Positions 46,056 to 56,927 of a stretch of DNA of 64,000 nucleotides are shown piece by piece. Source of the DNA: Thiocapsa roseopersicina. Its GTDB lineage: Bacteria > Pseudomonadota > Gammaproteobacteria > Chromatiales > Chromatiaceae. The stretch is from assembly GCF_900106925.1 (NCBI RefSeq), contig NZ_FNNZ01000007.1, positions 1 to 64,000 of the forward strand, given 5' to 3'. The notes under the pieces are model-generated. The model saw only the letters and a list, made by a program, of their open reading frames with translations, made no database searches and was not told the origin of the DNA. Both the position numbers and the translations under genes were made by a program. How positions within the stretch are numbered: the stretch's first letter is position 1; each line of letters begins with the position of its first letter.

Positions 46056-46928
46056 ATGAGCGACTCGGATCGTCTTTATCGCTTTACCTTCGAGAACATC
46101 GGGATTCGGGGGAACCTGGTCCATTTGGATGCGACCTGGCGTGCCGTCCTGGGTGCACACCCCTACCCGGAAGCGGTACGCGATCCGCTCGGGGAGTCCC
46201 TGGCCGCCGTGACGCTGCTCGCCTCGACGATCAAGTTCGAGGGCTCACTGATCCTGCAGGCACAAGGGAAAGGACCCATCCGCACCCTGGTTGCTCAGGC
46301 GACCCACGAGCACAAGGTCCGCGGGCTTGCCCGCTGGGAAGGCGAGGTGCCCGCCGAGGGGACACTCGCGGCGCGGTTTGGGCAGGGCCACCTGGCCTTG
46401 ACGATCGAGCGGCGCGGCGCCGAGCCCTATCAGGGGATCGTGCCGCTGGAAGGGGCGGATCTCTCGGCGGCGATCGAGCGGTATTTCGTCGACTCCGAGC
46501 AGCTCCCGACGCGGCTGTGGCTCACGGCCGGAGAGCACCGCGCCGCGGGTCTGTTGCTCCAGCGTCTCCCCGGCGAGGGTTTGAGCGACGAGGATTGGGC
46601 GCGGATCGGCATCCTTGCCGACACGCTCACGCGCGAGGAGCTGACCGGCCAATCCGCTGGCGATCTGCTGTATCGGCTCTTCAACGAGGAGTCGATCCGG
46701 CTCTTCGAGCCCGAGCCAATCGCCTTTCGGTGCGGCTGCTCGCGCACCCGGATCGAGGAGACGCTCAAGCTCCTCGGCCCGGCCGAGGTGGACGACATCC
46801 TCGCCGAGGAGGGCGCGGTCAGCGTCACCTGCGAGTTCTGCAACCGCAACTACGCCTTCGACGCGGTGGACGCCAAACAGCTCTTCGCCGAGCTGACCCG
46901 CCATGAGCCATCGCCCTCGCAGCACTGA
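46056..46928 (+). CDS. hslO: redox-regulated chaperone Hsp33
   Basis: Hsp33 is a cytosolic holdase switched on by oxidation and zinc loss. The 290-residue protein has the N-terminal chaperone domain (FTFENIGIRGNLVHLDATWR, AATLLASTIKFEG-like GVTLLASTIKFEGSL) and the C-terminal zinc motifs C-x-C (FRCGCSRTRI) and C-x2-C (TCEFCNRNYAFD). I start it at the ATG at 46056 with GGAG upstream; the TTG at 46044 would add four residues. It is 20 bp upstream of the nucleoside transporter and probably in the same transcript. Confidence 0.95.
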   Translation: MSDSDRLYRFTFENIGIRGNLVHLDATWRAVLGAHPYPEAVRDPLGESLAAVTLLASTIKFEGSLILQAQGKGPIRTLVAQATHEHKVRGLARWEGEVPAEGTLAARFGQGHLALTIERRGAEPYQGIVPLEGADLSAAIERYFVDSEQLPTRLWLTAGEHRAAGLLLQRLPGEGLSDEDWARIGILADTLTREELTGQSAGDLLYRLFNEESIRLFEPEPIAFRCGCSRTRIEETLKLLGPAEVDDILAEEGAVSVTCEFCNRNYAFDAVDAKQLFAELTRHEPSPSQH

Positions 46929-46948
46929 ACCGGTCCGGTCTACGCCTC

Positions 46949-48199
46949 ATGCCGAGCACCTTGCAGCCCTTGCTCGGGCTGGGCGTCACCATCGCTCTGG
47001 CCTGGCTCGCGAGCGAGCGGCGTGGCGCGGTCAGTCCGCGCCTGGTCATCGCCGGTCTGGCGCTCCAGATCGCCCTCGCGCTCCTGCTGCTGAAGCTGCC
47101 GCTCGCCCAGACGGCCTTTCTGGCGCTGACCGACTTGGTGCTGTCCGTGCAACGCGCCACCCAAGCCGGCACCGAGCTGGTGTTCGGCTTCCTCGGCGGC
47201 GGCGCGGCGCCTTTCGAGACGCGCTATCCGCAGAACACCTTCGTGCTCGCCTTTCAGGCGCTTCCGCTGATCCTGGTGATCAGCGCAGTCTCCGCCCTGC
47301 TCTTCCATTGGCGGGTTCTGCCGCTGGTCGTGCGCGGCTTCGCCTGGCTGTTGCGACGGACCATGGGGACCGGCGGGGCGCTGGGGCTGGGGGCGGCGGC
47401 GAACGTCTTCGTCGGCATGACCGAGGCGCCCCTCTTGATCCGGCCCTACCTGGCTGGACTGTCGCGCTCGGCGCTTTTCGCACTCATGACCTGCGGCATG
47501 GCTACCGTCGCCGGGACCGTCATGGTGCTCTACGCCGGGATCCTCTCCGACACCGTGCCGGATGCGATGGGACACATCCTGACCGCCTCCCTGATCAGCG
47601 CGCCGGCAGCCTTGATGATCGCCGGCATCCTGGTACCGGAGCATCCGGACGCGGCGGACCGGGCGATCGTCGCCATCCCGATCGAGTCGCGCAGCAGCAT
47701 GGACGCCATCACCCGCGGCACGCTCGACGCCATCCCGCTCTGGCTCAACATCCTGGCGATGTTGATCGTCATGGTCGCGCTGGTGAGTCTCGCCAACCAG
47801 ATGCTGGGCCTGCTGCCGGCCGTGGCCGGCGAGCCCCTGACCGCACAGCGCATCCTCGGCTGGGCCATGGCCCCGGTCGTCTGGCTGATCGGCATCCCCT
47901 GGTCCGAGGCGCAGGTCGCCGGCTCCCTGATGGGCATCAAGACGATCCTCAACGAGCTGATCGCCTATATCGAGCTGGCCGGCACCCCGAGTGCCGAGCT
48001 CAGCGAGCGCAGCCGGCTGATCATGACCTACGCGCTGTGCGGCTTCGCCAATCTCGGGAGCCTCGGCATCATGATCGGCGGCCTCGGGGTCATGGCTCCG
48101 GAACGTCGCGACGAGATCGTCGCGCTCGGGCTGAAGTCGGTTCTCGCCGGGACCATGGCAACGCTGATGACCGGCGCGGTCGTTGCCTTGATCCTCTGA
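46949..48199 (+). CDS. CNT-family concentrative nucleoside transporter (NupC-like)
   Basis: The 416-residue membrane protein matches the concentrative nucleoside transporter family (LVFGFLGGGAAPFE, the conserved G-x3-N-V-F-V-G-M-T-E-A-P motif, and ALCGFANLGSLGIMIGGLGV). About ten membrane helices. It should import nucleosides with H+ or Na+. It follows hslO by 20 bp, a surprising pair, probably transcribed together by chance of location. Confidence 0.92.
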   Translation: MPSTLQPLLGLGVTIALAWLASERRGAVSPRLVIAGLALQIALALLLLKLPLAQTAFLALTDLVLSVQRATQAGTELVFGFLGGGAAPFETRYPQNTFVLAFQALPLILVISAVSALLFHWRVLPLVVRGFAWLLRRTMGTGGALGLGAAANVFVGMTEAPLLIRPYLAGLSRSALFALMTCGMATVAGTVMVLYAGILSDTVPDAMGHILTASLISAPAALMIAGILVPEHPDAADRAIVAIPIESRSSMDAITRGTLDAIPLWLNILAMLIVMVALVSLANQMLGLLPAVAGEPLTAQRILGWAMAPVVWLIGIPWSEAQVAGSLMGIKTILNELIAYIELAGTPSAELSERSRLIMTYALCGFANLGSLGIMIGGLGVMAPERRDEIVALGLKSVLAGTMATLMTGAVVALIL

Positions 48200-48230
48200 G
48201 GAGGCGACCCTCTCGATACCGAAAAAAACA

Positions 48231-48261
48231 GGTGGGTGGCTCACCTTTTGAGCCACCCACC
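48231..48261 (-). terminator. strong hairpin with T run facing the minus strand
   Basis: GGTGGGTGGCTCA and TGAGCCACCCACC form a perfect 13-bp stem with a 5-base loop. Read on the minus strand the stem is followed by TGTTTTTTTC, the pattern of a Rho-independent terminator. On the plus strand, the direction of the transporter gene that ends at 48199, there is no T run. No minus-strand gene within several kb upstream needs it, so it may be bidirectional or block antisense transcripts. Confidence 0.7.
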
Positions 48262-48301
48262 CCTGTAGGATCAGGCTATCCGGATCTATGAGGCGACCGC
48301 G

Positions 48302-48670
48302 ATGTCCCATCGGAAGCGATCTGCAACGAACGTCCCCGAGCCCTCTCTCGACGAGGCCATCATTGGCCGTCATCTCGTGATCCAGCGCAGCCGCCTTGCG
48401 GGATTCCGCCACCACGAGGCGCCGGCCGTCCTGCCTGTCTTGCGGGCCGGCTCACCCTTGACCCTGAGCGCGGAGCGCGACAACCCCTACGACGGCGATG
48501 CCGTCGCCATCCATTGGCAGGGCCACATGCTGGGCTATCTCCCGCGTGACGAGAACCTGGTCGTTGCCCGGCTGCTGGCCCGACAGCGCCGTATGAGCGC
48601 CCGTGTCCGCCGCCTCGACCCGGACGCCGAACACAACCAGCGGTTGCAGATCGAGATCTTGCTGCATTGA
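48302..48670 (+). CDS. HIRAN-domain protein
   Basis: The 122-residue protein is mainly a HIRAN domain (RAGSPLTLSAERDNPYDGDA, then GHMLGYLPRDENLVVARLLA), a DNA 3'-end-binding fold found alone in bacteria and in HLTF/Rad5-type helicases. The N-terminus (GRHLVIQRSRLAGFRHHEA) fits too. It should recognise damaged or single-stranded DNA ends. It is followed by a RecD2-like fragment, so a DNA-repair locus may have been trimmed here. Confidence 0.88.
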   Translation: MSHRKRSATNVPEPSLDEAIIGRHLVIQRSRLAGFRHHEAPAVLPVLRAGSPLTLSAERDNPYDGDAVAIHWQGHMLGYLPRDENLVVARLLARQRRMSARVRRLDPDAEHNQRLQIEILLH

Positions 48671-48780
48671 CTCGAAGAGCCGCCGTCGGCGATACCCTTG
48701 CGAACAGATCGCTGAAGACACGCCGACCGTGCTCGTCGCCCGCCGCACCCGCAGGCCGCATGAGCGACAGCAGAGCCATT

Positions 48781-48857
48781 CGGCGGCGCCATCGAACGCT
48801 TCACCGACTACAGCCCCGAGAGCGGCTTTTGCGTGCTTCGGGTGCCGGCACGCAGCC
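48781..48857 (+). pseudogene. N-terminal scrap of a RecD2-like helicase
   Basis: The frame GAIERFTDYSPESGFCVLRV followed by PARSQN matches the start of the RecD2-type SF1 helicase (x-G-x-V-E-R-x-T-x3-x-E-x-G-F-x-V-L-R-V). No ATG precedes it in frame and the rest of the helicase is missing, replaced by AT-rich DNA of the katG upstream region. It lies 110 bp after the HIRAN gene. It is short, so some doubt remains. Confidence 0.55.
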
Positions 48858-48876
48858 AGAATCATCCGTTATTACT

Positions 48877-48932
48877 ATCGAAATATTATATACGATCGTC
48901 ACAAACGATTCACTGCATACAGCCAAACGATT
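48877..48932 (+). promoter_or_regulatory. likely regulatory sites upstream of katG
   Basis: An AT-rich stretch has ATCG (48877) and CGAT (48893) separated by 12 AT-rich bases, and a perfect direct repeat AAACGATT at 48903-48910 and 48925-48932, exactly 22 bp or two helical turns apart. Such spacing suggests tandem binding on one DNA face by a regulator of katG. It does not match the classic OxyR spacing. Confidence 0.4.
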
Positions 48933-49008
48933 AGCCATCTTTCTTGGCGGTCCGTATTCTCGTTTCGTGCCTGACGAGCACCCAAGACAAACCGACTTCA
49001 GACCATGA

Positions 49009-51389
<2,381 letters not shown>

Positions 51390-51650
51390 GGTTTCGGCGT
51401 CGCTTCCCGCACCTCCCACGATCGTCGCGAGTACGTCGCAAAGCCACCGGAAGCCTCTGAGTGACAGCGGCTCCCGGTCGTTCATGAATGACATGCTCAA
51501 CGAGCCCCGGGCCTCCCGAGATCCTAAAGATCCGCCCGAGCGCCCTGCGATCGCGATCGATGATGTCGCATCGCCCCCGAGAACGCGACGACACCACACG
51601 AGGATGAGCGAGCACATGTGGAATGCGGCAGGTCGAACGACGGGATTGCG

Positions 51651-53303
51651 ATGACCGACGCCTTTGCCGAGCTTGCCTTCCTTCTCGTGATCGCCGCCGT
51701 TGCGGGCGCGATCGCGGTGCGCCTGAAACAACCGCTGCTGATTGCGTACATCGTCGTCGGCATCGCGGTCGGTCCGGCGGGATTCGCGTTGGTCACCTCC
51801 CACGATCAGATCGAGGTGCTCGCCCAAGTCGGCGTGGCGGTGCTCTTATTCGTGGTGGGGCTGAAGCTGGACCTGACACGGGTGCGCGACATCGGCCCGG
51901 TCGCCTTGGCCACCGGCTTGGGCCAACTCGCCTTCACGATCGTCTTCGGCTTTCTGCTTATCCTGGCCTTGGGCAAGGGACTGGTCGAAGCACTCTATGT
52001 CGCGGTCGCGCTGACCTTCTCGAGCACCATCATCATCGTCAAGCTGCTCTCCGACAAGGGCGAGCTCGACGCGCTGCACGGGCGCATCGCGATCGGTTTC
52101 CTGATCGTGCAGGATATCGCCGTCGTGCTGGCGATGATGGCGATGAGCGCGCTCGGCACGGGCGCCGACGCGTCGGCCTGGAACGTCGCGATCTCGCTGA
52201 CGGGGCGCATCGCGGCCGCGGCGGTGCTGATGTTCGTGTTGATGCGCTATGTCCTCCCGGATCTCCTGCATCGCATCGCACGCTCGCAGGAGTTGCTCCT
52301 GATCTTCGCCATCGCGTGGGGCACCGGGCTCGCGGCACTCGGGGAATGGGTAGGATTCTCCAAGGAAGCCGGAGCCTTCCTGGCCGGTTTCGCGTTGGCT
52401 TCGACCGCCTATCGCGAGGTCATCAGCGCGCGCCTGACGGGCATCCGCGACTTTCTGCTGCTCTTCTTCTTCATCCATCTCGGTGCCGAGCTTGACCTGA
52501 CGACCCTCGGTGCCGAAGTCTGGCCCGCCGTCTGGCTGTCGCTGTTCGTGCTCATCGGCAATCCGTTGATCGTGATGGCCATCATGGGCGGGATGGGTTA
52601 TCGCAAGCGAACCGGGTTTCTGGCGGGCCTGACGGTCGCCCAGATCAGCGAATTCTCGATCGTCTTCGTGGCAATGGGGATCAGTCTGGGTCATGTCGGC
52701 GTCGAGGCGCTCGGGCTGACGACCTTGGTCGGGCTGATCACCATCACCCTGTCGACCTACATGATCCTGTACTCGCACCCCTTGTACCGCACCCTCGCGC
52801 CTCTGCTCGGGCTGTTCGAGCGACGCCGGCCTTACCGCGAGATCGCCGGCGAAAACCCGGCTTCGAACGAGCCGCAGCCGGAGGTGTTGGTGATCGGGCT
52901 TGGCCGCTACGGACTGCGCTTGGCGCGACGCCTGCGCGAGGAGGGTCTGCATGTGATCGGTGTGGATTGTGATCCGGACGTTGTACGGCGCCTATCCGAC
53001 ACCGGCTTGACGGTCCGCTTCGGCGATGGACATGACGCGGCCTTTCTGGATAGTCTCCCCATGGACGGGCTGCGCTGGGTCATCAGCACCTTGCCCGACC
53101 TGGATTCAAACCGCGTGCTGCTCTACGCCTTGGCCGAGCGTCGTTTCGCCGGCGAGATCGCCGTCGTCGCCCGCGACGACGCGCAAGGCGCACAGCTCTG
53201 GCAGATCGGTGCGCCCGTCATTCTGTACCCCTTCCGCGATGCGGTGGACTTCGCCGCGGACAACATCATGGCCATCGTGCGCCGCCGAAGCCAAGCGGAA
53301 TAA
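51651..53303 (+). CDS. CPA2/KefB-type cation:proton antiporter with TrkA-N domain
   Basis: The 550-residue protein has about 12 membrane helices of the monovalent cation:proton antiporter-2 family (LIAYIVVGIAVGPAGFALVT, FSKEAGAFLAGFALASTAYR), then a cytosolic Rossmann TrkA-N domain (VLVIGLGRYGLRLARRLREE, VDCDPDVVRRLSDTGL). KefB/KefC and YbaL are relatives; the nucleotide- or glutathione-binding gate suggests a stress-controlled K+ efflux system. I chose the ATG at 51651 (MTDAFAELAFLLVIAAVAGA); a longer frame to 51618 lacks a ribosome site. A DMT exporter follows 51 bp later. Confidence 0.92.
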   Translation: MTDAFAELAFLLVIAAVAGAIAVRLKQPLLIAYIVVGIAVGPAGFALVTSHDQIEVLAQVGVAVLLFVVGLKLDLTRVRDIGPVALATGLGQLAFTIVFGFLLILALGKGLVEALYVAVALTFSSTIIIVKLLSDKGELDALHGRIAIGFLIVQDIAVVLAMMAMSALGTGADASAWNVAISLTGRIAAAAVLMFVLMRYVLPDLLHRIARSQELLLIFAIAWGTGLAALGEWVGFSKEAGAFLAGFALASTAYREVISARLTGIRDFLLLFFFIHLGAELDLTTLGAEVWPAVWLSLFVLIGNPLIVMAIMGGMGYRKRTGFLAGLTVAQISEFSIVFVAMGISLGHVGVEALGLTTLVGLITITLSTYMILYSHPLYRTLAPLLGLFERRRPYREIAGENPASNEPQPEVLVIGLGRYGLRLARRLREEGLHVIGVDCDPDVVRRLSDTGLTVRFGDGHDAAFLDSLPMDGLRWVISTLPDLDSNRVLLYALAERRFAGEIAVVARDDAQGAQLWQIGAPVILYPFRDAVDFAADNIMAIVRRRSQAE

Positions 53304-53354
53304 CCGCTGAACTCGCGAACCCATCGCTTGATCGTGCACCTGGTTTGCCGGCCT

Positions 53355-54251
53355 ATGAACGCCATTCCTCCGATCTGGTTGCTGGCCGCGCTGCCCCCGT
53401 TGTTCTGGGCCGGCAACTTCGTGTTGGCCCGCGCACTGCACGCGGACATCAGCCCACTCGCACTCTCCTTTTGGCGCTGGGCGATCGCGCTGCTCGTTCT
53501 GCTGCCGTTCGCGTACGCCGATCTGTGGCGGCAGCGCGAACTGCTCAGGCGCCATTGGCCGGTGCTCACCCTGTTCGCCCTGCTGGGGATCACCAACTAC
53601 AACACCTTTGCCTACCTGGGCCTCCAGAGCACGACGGCGACGAACGCCGTGCTGCTGACCTCGGTCACCCCGGTGGTGATTCTCGGGTTGTCCGTCCTGT
53701 TCTTTCGAGCACCGCTGCAGCGCGCACAGATCCTCGGCATCCTGCTGTCGCTCGCCGGGGTGATCCTCGTTGCGACCGAAGGTCGGCCGCTGATGCTCGG
53801 GGAGATGGAGCTCAATCGCGGCGACCTCTGGATCCTGGCCGCAAGCCTGGACTGGGCGCTCTATTCGGTCTTCCTGCGCTGGCGTCCGAGGGAGCTGGAG
53901 CCGAAACCCTTTCTCGCCGCGATCATCGCCATCGGTCTGCTCCCGCTGCTGGGGCTCTACGCCTGGGATCTTGTCTCTGGACATCGCTTCGAGCCGAACC
54001 CGACCAATCTCGCTGCGATCGGGTATGTGGCCGTGTTTCCGTCGGTGCTGGCCTACGTGTTCTGGAACCGCGCCGTTGTGGAGATGGGACCGAACCGCAC
54101 CGGGCAGTACATGCACCTGATACCGATTTTCGGTGCCGGACTCGCCGTCCTGCTGCTCGGGGAGCGGCTGCATGTCTACCATCTGTTCGGCGCACTGATG
54201 ATCGCCTCGGGCATCGCTCTCGCCACCGGGATCCGATGGCGGAGTCCGTGA
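53355..54251 (+). CDS. EamA/DMT-family exporter
   Basis: The 298-residue protein has ten membrane helices in two EamA repeats (FWRWAIALLVLLPFAYADLW, LQSTTATNAVLLTSVTPVVI, then WNRAVVEMGPNRTGQYMHLI, IFGAGLAVLLLGERLHVYHL), typical of drug/metabolite exporters. The ATG at 53355 starts MNAIPPIWLLAALPPLFWAG. Substrate unknown; relatives export amino acids or nucleosides. It follows the Kef-type gene and ends before an inverted repeat element at 54335. Confidence 0.92.
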   Translation: MNAIPPIWLLAALPPLFWAGNFVLARALHADISPLALSFWRWAIALLVLLPFAYADLWRQRELLRRHWPVLTLFALLGITNYNTFAYLGLQSTTATNAVLLTSVTPVVILGLSVLFFRAPLQRAQILGILLSLAGVILVATEGRPLMLGEMELNRGDLWILAASLDWALYSVFLRWRPRELEPKPFLAAIIAIGLLPLLGLYAWDLVSGHRFEPNPTNLAAIGYVAVFPSVLAYVFWNRAVVEMGPNRTGQYMHLIPIFGAGLAVLLLGERLHVYHLFGALMIASGIALATGIRWRSP

Positions 54252-54334
54252 GGGAAGACCGTCGTGCCGGGATCAAGAGGCAGACGCCCCGACTGCGCGA
54301 AGCGCAACGAGGTCGCGCCGCCGATCCCTGCGTC

Positions 54335-54526
54335 TAAACCGCGTCCAGAGTAAGATGCTCATTTTCGAGTGAGTTCAACGTTAGGTGCATCCACGACCCT
54401 TGGCGAGGACGCGGTTTAAAATACAATATTTTTCGATCTCTTAAACCGCGCCAACTCCAACGGTCGTCAAATCTGCCGGGGCCGATCCCATCCAAAAACA
54501 TCGCATACCGCTCTGGGCGCGGTTTA
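54335..54526 (-). repeat. two-hairpin dispersed repeat, copy 5 (inverted)
   Basis: Read on the minus strand it has TAAACCGCGCCCAGAGCGG, the TGGATGGGATCGGCC and GACGACCGTTGGAGTTGG interior, an AT-rich linker and the second unit ending GGACGCGGTTTA. It is in reverse orientation relative to the other copies here. Its unit-1 edge supplies the TAA stop of the rhodanese gene (54524-54526). Confidence 0.85.
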
Positions 54527-54961
54527 GCAGGTCTTGCAGCTCTCCACCGGCAGCCCTCGGCGCACCCAGCCGGGACCGGCTTTGCTTCCAGCCATGCCTT
54601 CGGCGACATGAGAGACGTTGGTGAACCCCAGCTTTTCGAGGGCGTCTCGCGTGTAGCCGGTCCGGTTTCCGGTACGGCAGATGAGCACGATGGGGGCGTT
54701 GCGATCGCCCTCGACGGCCTTCGCGACATCCTGCACGAAGGTCGGTGCGGTCATGTCGAGCGTGAGCGCGCCGGCCGCAACGCCTGTCTGGCGCCATTCG
54801 GCCGGAGTGCGGATATCGATGAACGTGATCTCGCCGGCGCGCGTCTTCTCCAGCGCCTCGGTGGCGGACAGGGTCGAGCCGGCTTGTGCTGCGCCGCTGA
54901 TCAGGAAAAGCGCGACGAGCACGACGACTGTGTGGGGACGGACGGATCGAAGAACGGACAT
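54524..54961 (-). CDS. periplasmic rhodanese-domain sulfurtransferase
   Basis: The 145-residue protein has a signal peptide (VVVLVALFLISGAAQA) and a single rhodanese domain: FIDIRTPAEWRQTGVAAGAL and the active-site loop VLICRTGNRTGYTRD with the catalytic Cys, then GMAGSKAGPGWVRRGLPVES and a C-terminal Cys pair region (ESCKTC). It is probably a periplasmic sulfur carrier, which fits a sulfur-oxidising bacterium. I chose the ATG at 54961 with GGAG upstream. Longer frames to 55516 run over the cupin gene region and are not plausible. Confidence 0.88.
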   Translation of the reverse strand: MSVLRSVRPHTVVVLVALFLISGAAQAGSTLSATEALEKTRAGEITFIDIRTPAEWRQTGVAAGALTLDMTAPTFVQDVAKAVEGDRNAPIVLICRTGNRTGYTRDALEKLGFTNVSHVAEGMAGSKAGPGWVRRGLPVESCKTC

Positions 54962-55180
54962 GGTGACGGGCTCCTTGAACTGCTCTCTGTAGATGGCATC
55001 GCAGATCGGGTCGCGCGCCGTCAATCCAAGGCGTAAGCGCGCACTGTCTTCGGGAGGCAGACGTCGGTGGACGGAAACCGGAACACGGGCTTGGCGTCGC
55101 GGCCCCGTTGACGAGAGCGTCGACCGCCGCCACCTGGCCTTGACAGGTTCGATGCGCTCGGACTGACCGGCAATTTCACG

Positions 55181-55894
55181 GTGAACACCCCCATGCAGAC
55201 CAAAGAGACCCCACCCCCGCCGTTCCCGGCACTGGCCGACGTCAACGCCGACACGACGCAGCGCGTGGTGGTCGAGACGACGTCGATGACCTGGGAGGCC
55301 AGCCCGAGCGGCACCGTATGGCGCAAGCCGCTGTATCGACAGGGTGGCGAGTCCGGACCCGTGACCAGCCTGGTGCGCTACGCACCGGGCGGGGCCTTCC
55401 CGGAGCACGCGCATCCGCAGGGCGAGGAGATTCTGGTGCTCGACGGGGTCTTCTCCGACGAGCACGGCGACTACCCGGCCGGGACCTTCCTGATGAATCC
55501 CCACGGCAGTCGTCATTCACCGCGTTCGCAGACCGGCTGCACCCTGTTCGTGCGGCTGCGCCAGTACCCCGGCATGGATCGGCTGCGGCTGGTCGAGGAC
55601 ACGACCGCGACGGACAGCTGGAGACCCGGACTCGTGGACGGGCTCGGGGTACGCCCGCTCTATTCGCAGGGGGGCTATCCGGAGAGCGTGGCGCTGGTGC
55701 GCTGGGCACCGGGGACTCACTTCCAGCGCCACACGCATTGGGGCGGCGAGGAGATCCTGGTGCTCGAGGGCGAATTCGCCGACGAGCACGGCCGCTATCC
55801 GCAAGGGACCTGGATCCGCAGTCCGCACATGAGCCAACACACCCCGTTTTCGGATGCTGGGTGCCTGATCTACGTGCGCGTCGGCGGGCTATGA
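55181..55894 (+). CDS. tandem ChrR-like cupin protein
   Basis: The protein (237 residues from GTG 55181, or 233 from ATG 55193) has two cupin domains of the anti-sigma ChrR C-terminal type. The first has HAHPQGEEILVLDGVFSDEH and NPHGSRHSPRSQTGCTLFVR; the second HTHWGGEEILVLEGEFADEH and SPHMSQHTPFSDAGCLIYVR. The His/Glu ligands of a zinc or iron site are kept in both. There is no ChrR zinc-finger N-terminus, so it is not a complete anti-sigma factor. Such proteins may act as metal-dependent sensors or oxygenases. Divergent from the rhodanese gene. Confidence 0.85.
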   Translation: MNTPMQTKETPPPPFPALADVNADTTQRVVVETTSMTWEASPSGTVWRKPLYRQGGESGPVTSLVRYAPGGAFPEHAHPQGEEILVLDGVFSDEHGDYPAGTFLMNPHGSRHSPRSQTGCTLFVRLRQYPGMDRLRLVEDTTATDSWRPGLVDGLGVRPLYSQGGYPESVALVRWAPGTHFQRHTHWGGEEILVLEGEFADEHGRYPQGTWIRSPHMSQHTPFSDAGCLIYVRVGGL

Positions 55895-55922
55895 CACAGG
55901 CCGATCGGGCGGACGCGCGAAC

Positions 55923-56768
55923 TCAGCTGCGGGACGTCAGGGCGCGTGCGTGGTAAGCCAGATGCTCCCCGATGAAGGTGGCGATGAAGTGATAGCTGTG
56001 GTCGTAATCGGGCTGCATCCGCAGGATCAGCGGGATGCCGCGTTCCTTGCAGGCTTGCGATAGGGCCTCGGGTCCGAGCTGACCTTCGAGCAGGAACTCG
56101 TCGTCGGTGCCTTGATCGATGAACAAGGGCATCGGCTCGGCGCCCGCGCGGATCAGCTCGGTGGCGTCCCAGTCCTTCCAACTCGCCGGGTCGTCGCCCA
56201 GATAGGCGGCGAAGCAGCCGCCACCCCAGCCGGATTCGACCGGGTTGCAGATGGGCGCGAAGGCGGACACCGAGCGGTAGAGGCCGGGGTTCTTCAGTGC
56301 GCTGATCAGGGCGCCATGCCCGCCCATCGAATGCCCGGTGATGGAGCGCCGTCCGGGGATGAGCGGCAGCGCGCGCTCCACCAAGGCCGGCAGCTCCAGA
56401 TTCACGTAGTCGAACATCCGGTAGTGCGCGGCCCAAGGCTCACGCGCGGCGTTGACGTAGAAGCCGGCGCCCTGCCCCAGATCGTATCGGTCCGGCGCGT
56501 CGGCCACCTGCTCGCCGCGCGGACTGGTGTCCGGCATTACAAGCGCCAGACCCAGCTCGGCGGCATACCGCTGGGCACCGGCCTTGACCCGGACGTTGTC
56601 GTCGGTACAGGTCAGCCCGGAGAGGAAATAGACCGTCGGAACTGCAGCGGCCTCGGCCTGCGGGGGCAGGTAGACCGAGAAGGTCATGCGGCAGTTGCAG
56701 ACGGCGGAGTCGTGGATATAGCGCTCCAGCCAGCCGCCGAATTCGCGAATGCGTTCGATGCGTTCCAT
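55923..56768 (-). CDS. fghA: S-formylglutathione hydrolase
   Basis: The enzyme cleaves S-formylglutathione to formate and glutathione, the second step of formaldehyde removal. The 281-residue serine hydrolase has the nucleophile GHSMGGHGALI, the acid loop IDQGTDDEFL, the histidine YDHSYHFIATFIGEH, and the family's YFLSGLTCTDDNVRVKAGAQ. It lies downstream of adhC on the same strand across 159 bp that hold G/C-rich inverted repeats, so it is likely to be in the same operon or regulated with it. Confidence 0.95.
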   Translation of the reverse strand: MERIERIREFGGWLERYIHDSAVCNCRMTFSVYLPPQAEAAAVPTVYFLSGLTCTDDNVRVKAGAQRYAAELGLALVMPDTSPRGEQVADAPDRYDLGQGAGFYVNAAREPWAAHYRMFDYVNLELPALVERALPLIPGRRSITGHSMGGHGALISALKNPGLYRSVSAFAPICNPVESGWGGGCFAAYLGDDPASWKDWDATELIRAGAEPMPLFIDQGTDDEFLLEGQLGPEALSQACKERGIPLILRMQPDYDHSYHFIATFIGEHLAYHARALTSRS

Positions 56769-56812
56769 CTTCAGACCCTCGGAATACGATCAAGACTCGG
56801 AGTGGGTTGCAT

Positions 56813-56914
56813 ACCCCCCTCCCCGACCCTCCCCCGCAAGGGGAGGGAGTACGCGCAGACAAGGCATTAGGGTCTCCCCCTCCCCTCGCGGGAGGGGTCA
56901 GGGGGGAGGGGGTC
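56813..56914. repeat. G/C-rich inverted repeat pair
   Basis: A left hairpin (CCCTCCCC-CGCAAG-GGGAGGG region) and a right hairpin (TCCCCTCGCGGGAGGGG) face each other across ACGCGCAGACAAGGCATTAGG. The right part is close to the reverse complement of the left, so the two can also pair with each other. It lies between adhC and fghA. Repeats of this CCCTCCCC type occur scattered in many proteobacterial genomes. Confidence 0.65.
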
Positions 56915-56927
56915 TTCGCGGTGACGC

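Noticed and set aside
54334-54526. Similar peptides read from the dispersed repeats ([10 protein letters not shown] and [10 protein letters not shown] types)
   Set aside because: They recur because the repeat recurs, extend into unrelated neighbour frames and vary in frame, so they are translations of the element and not genes.
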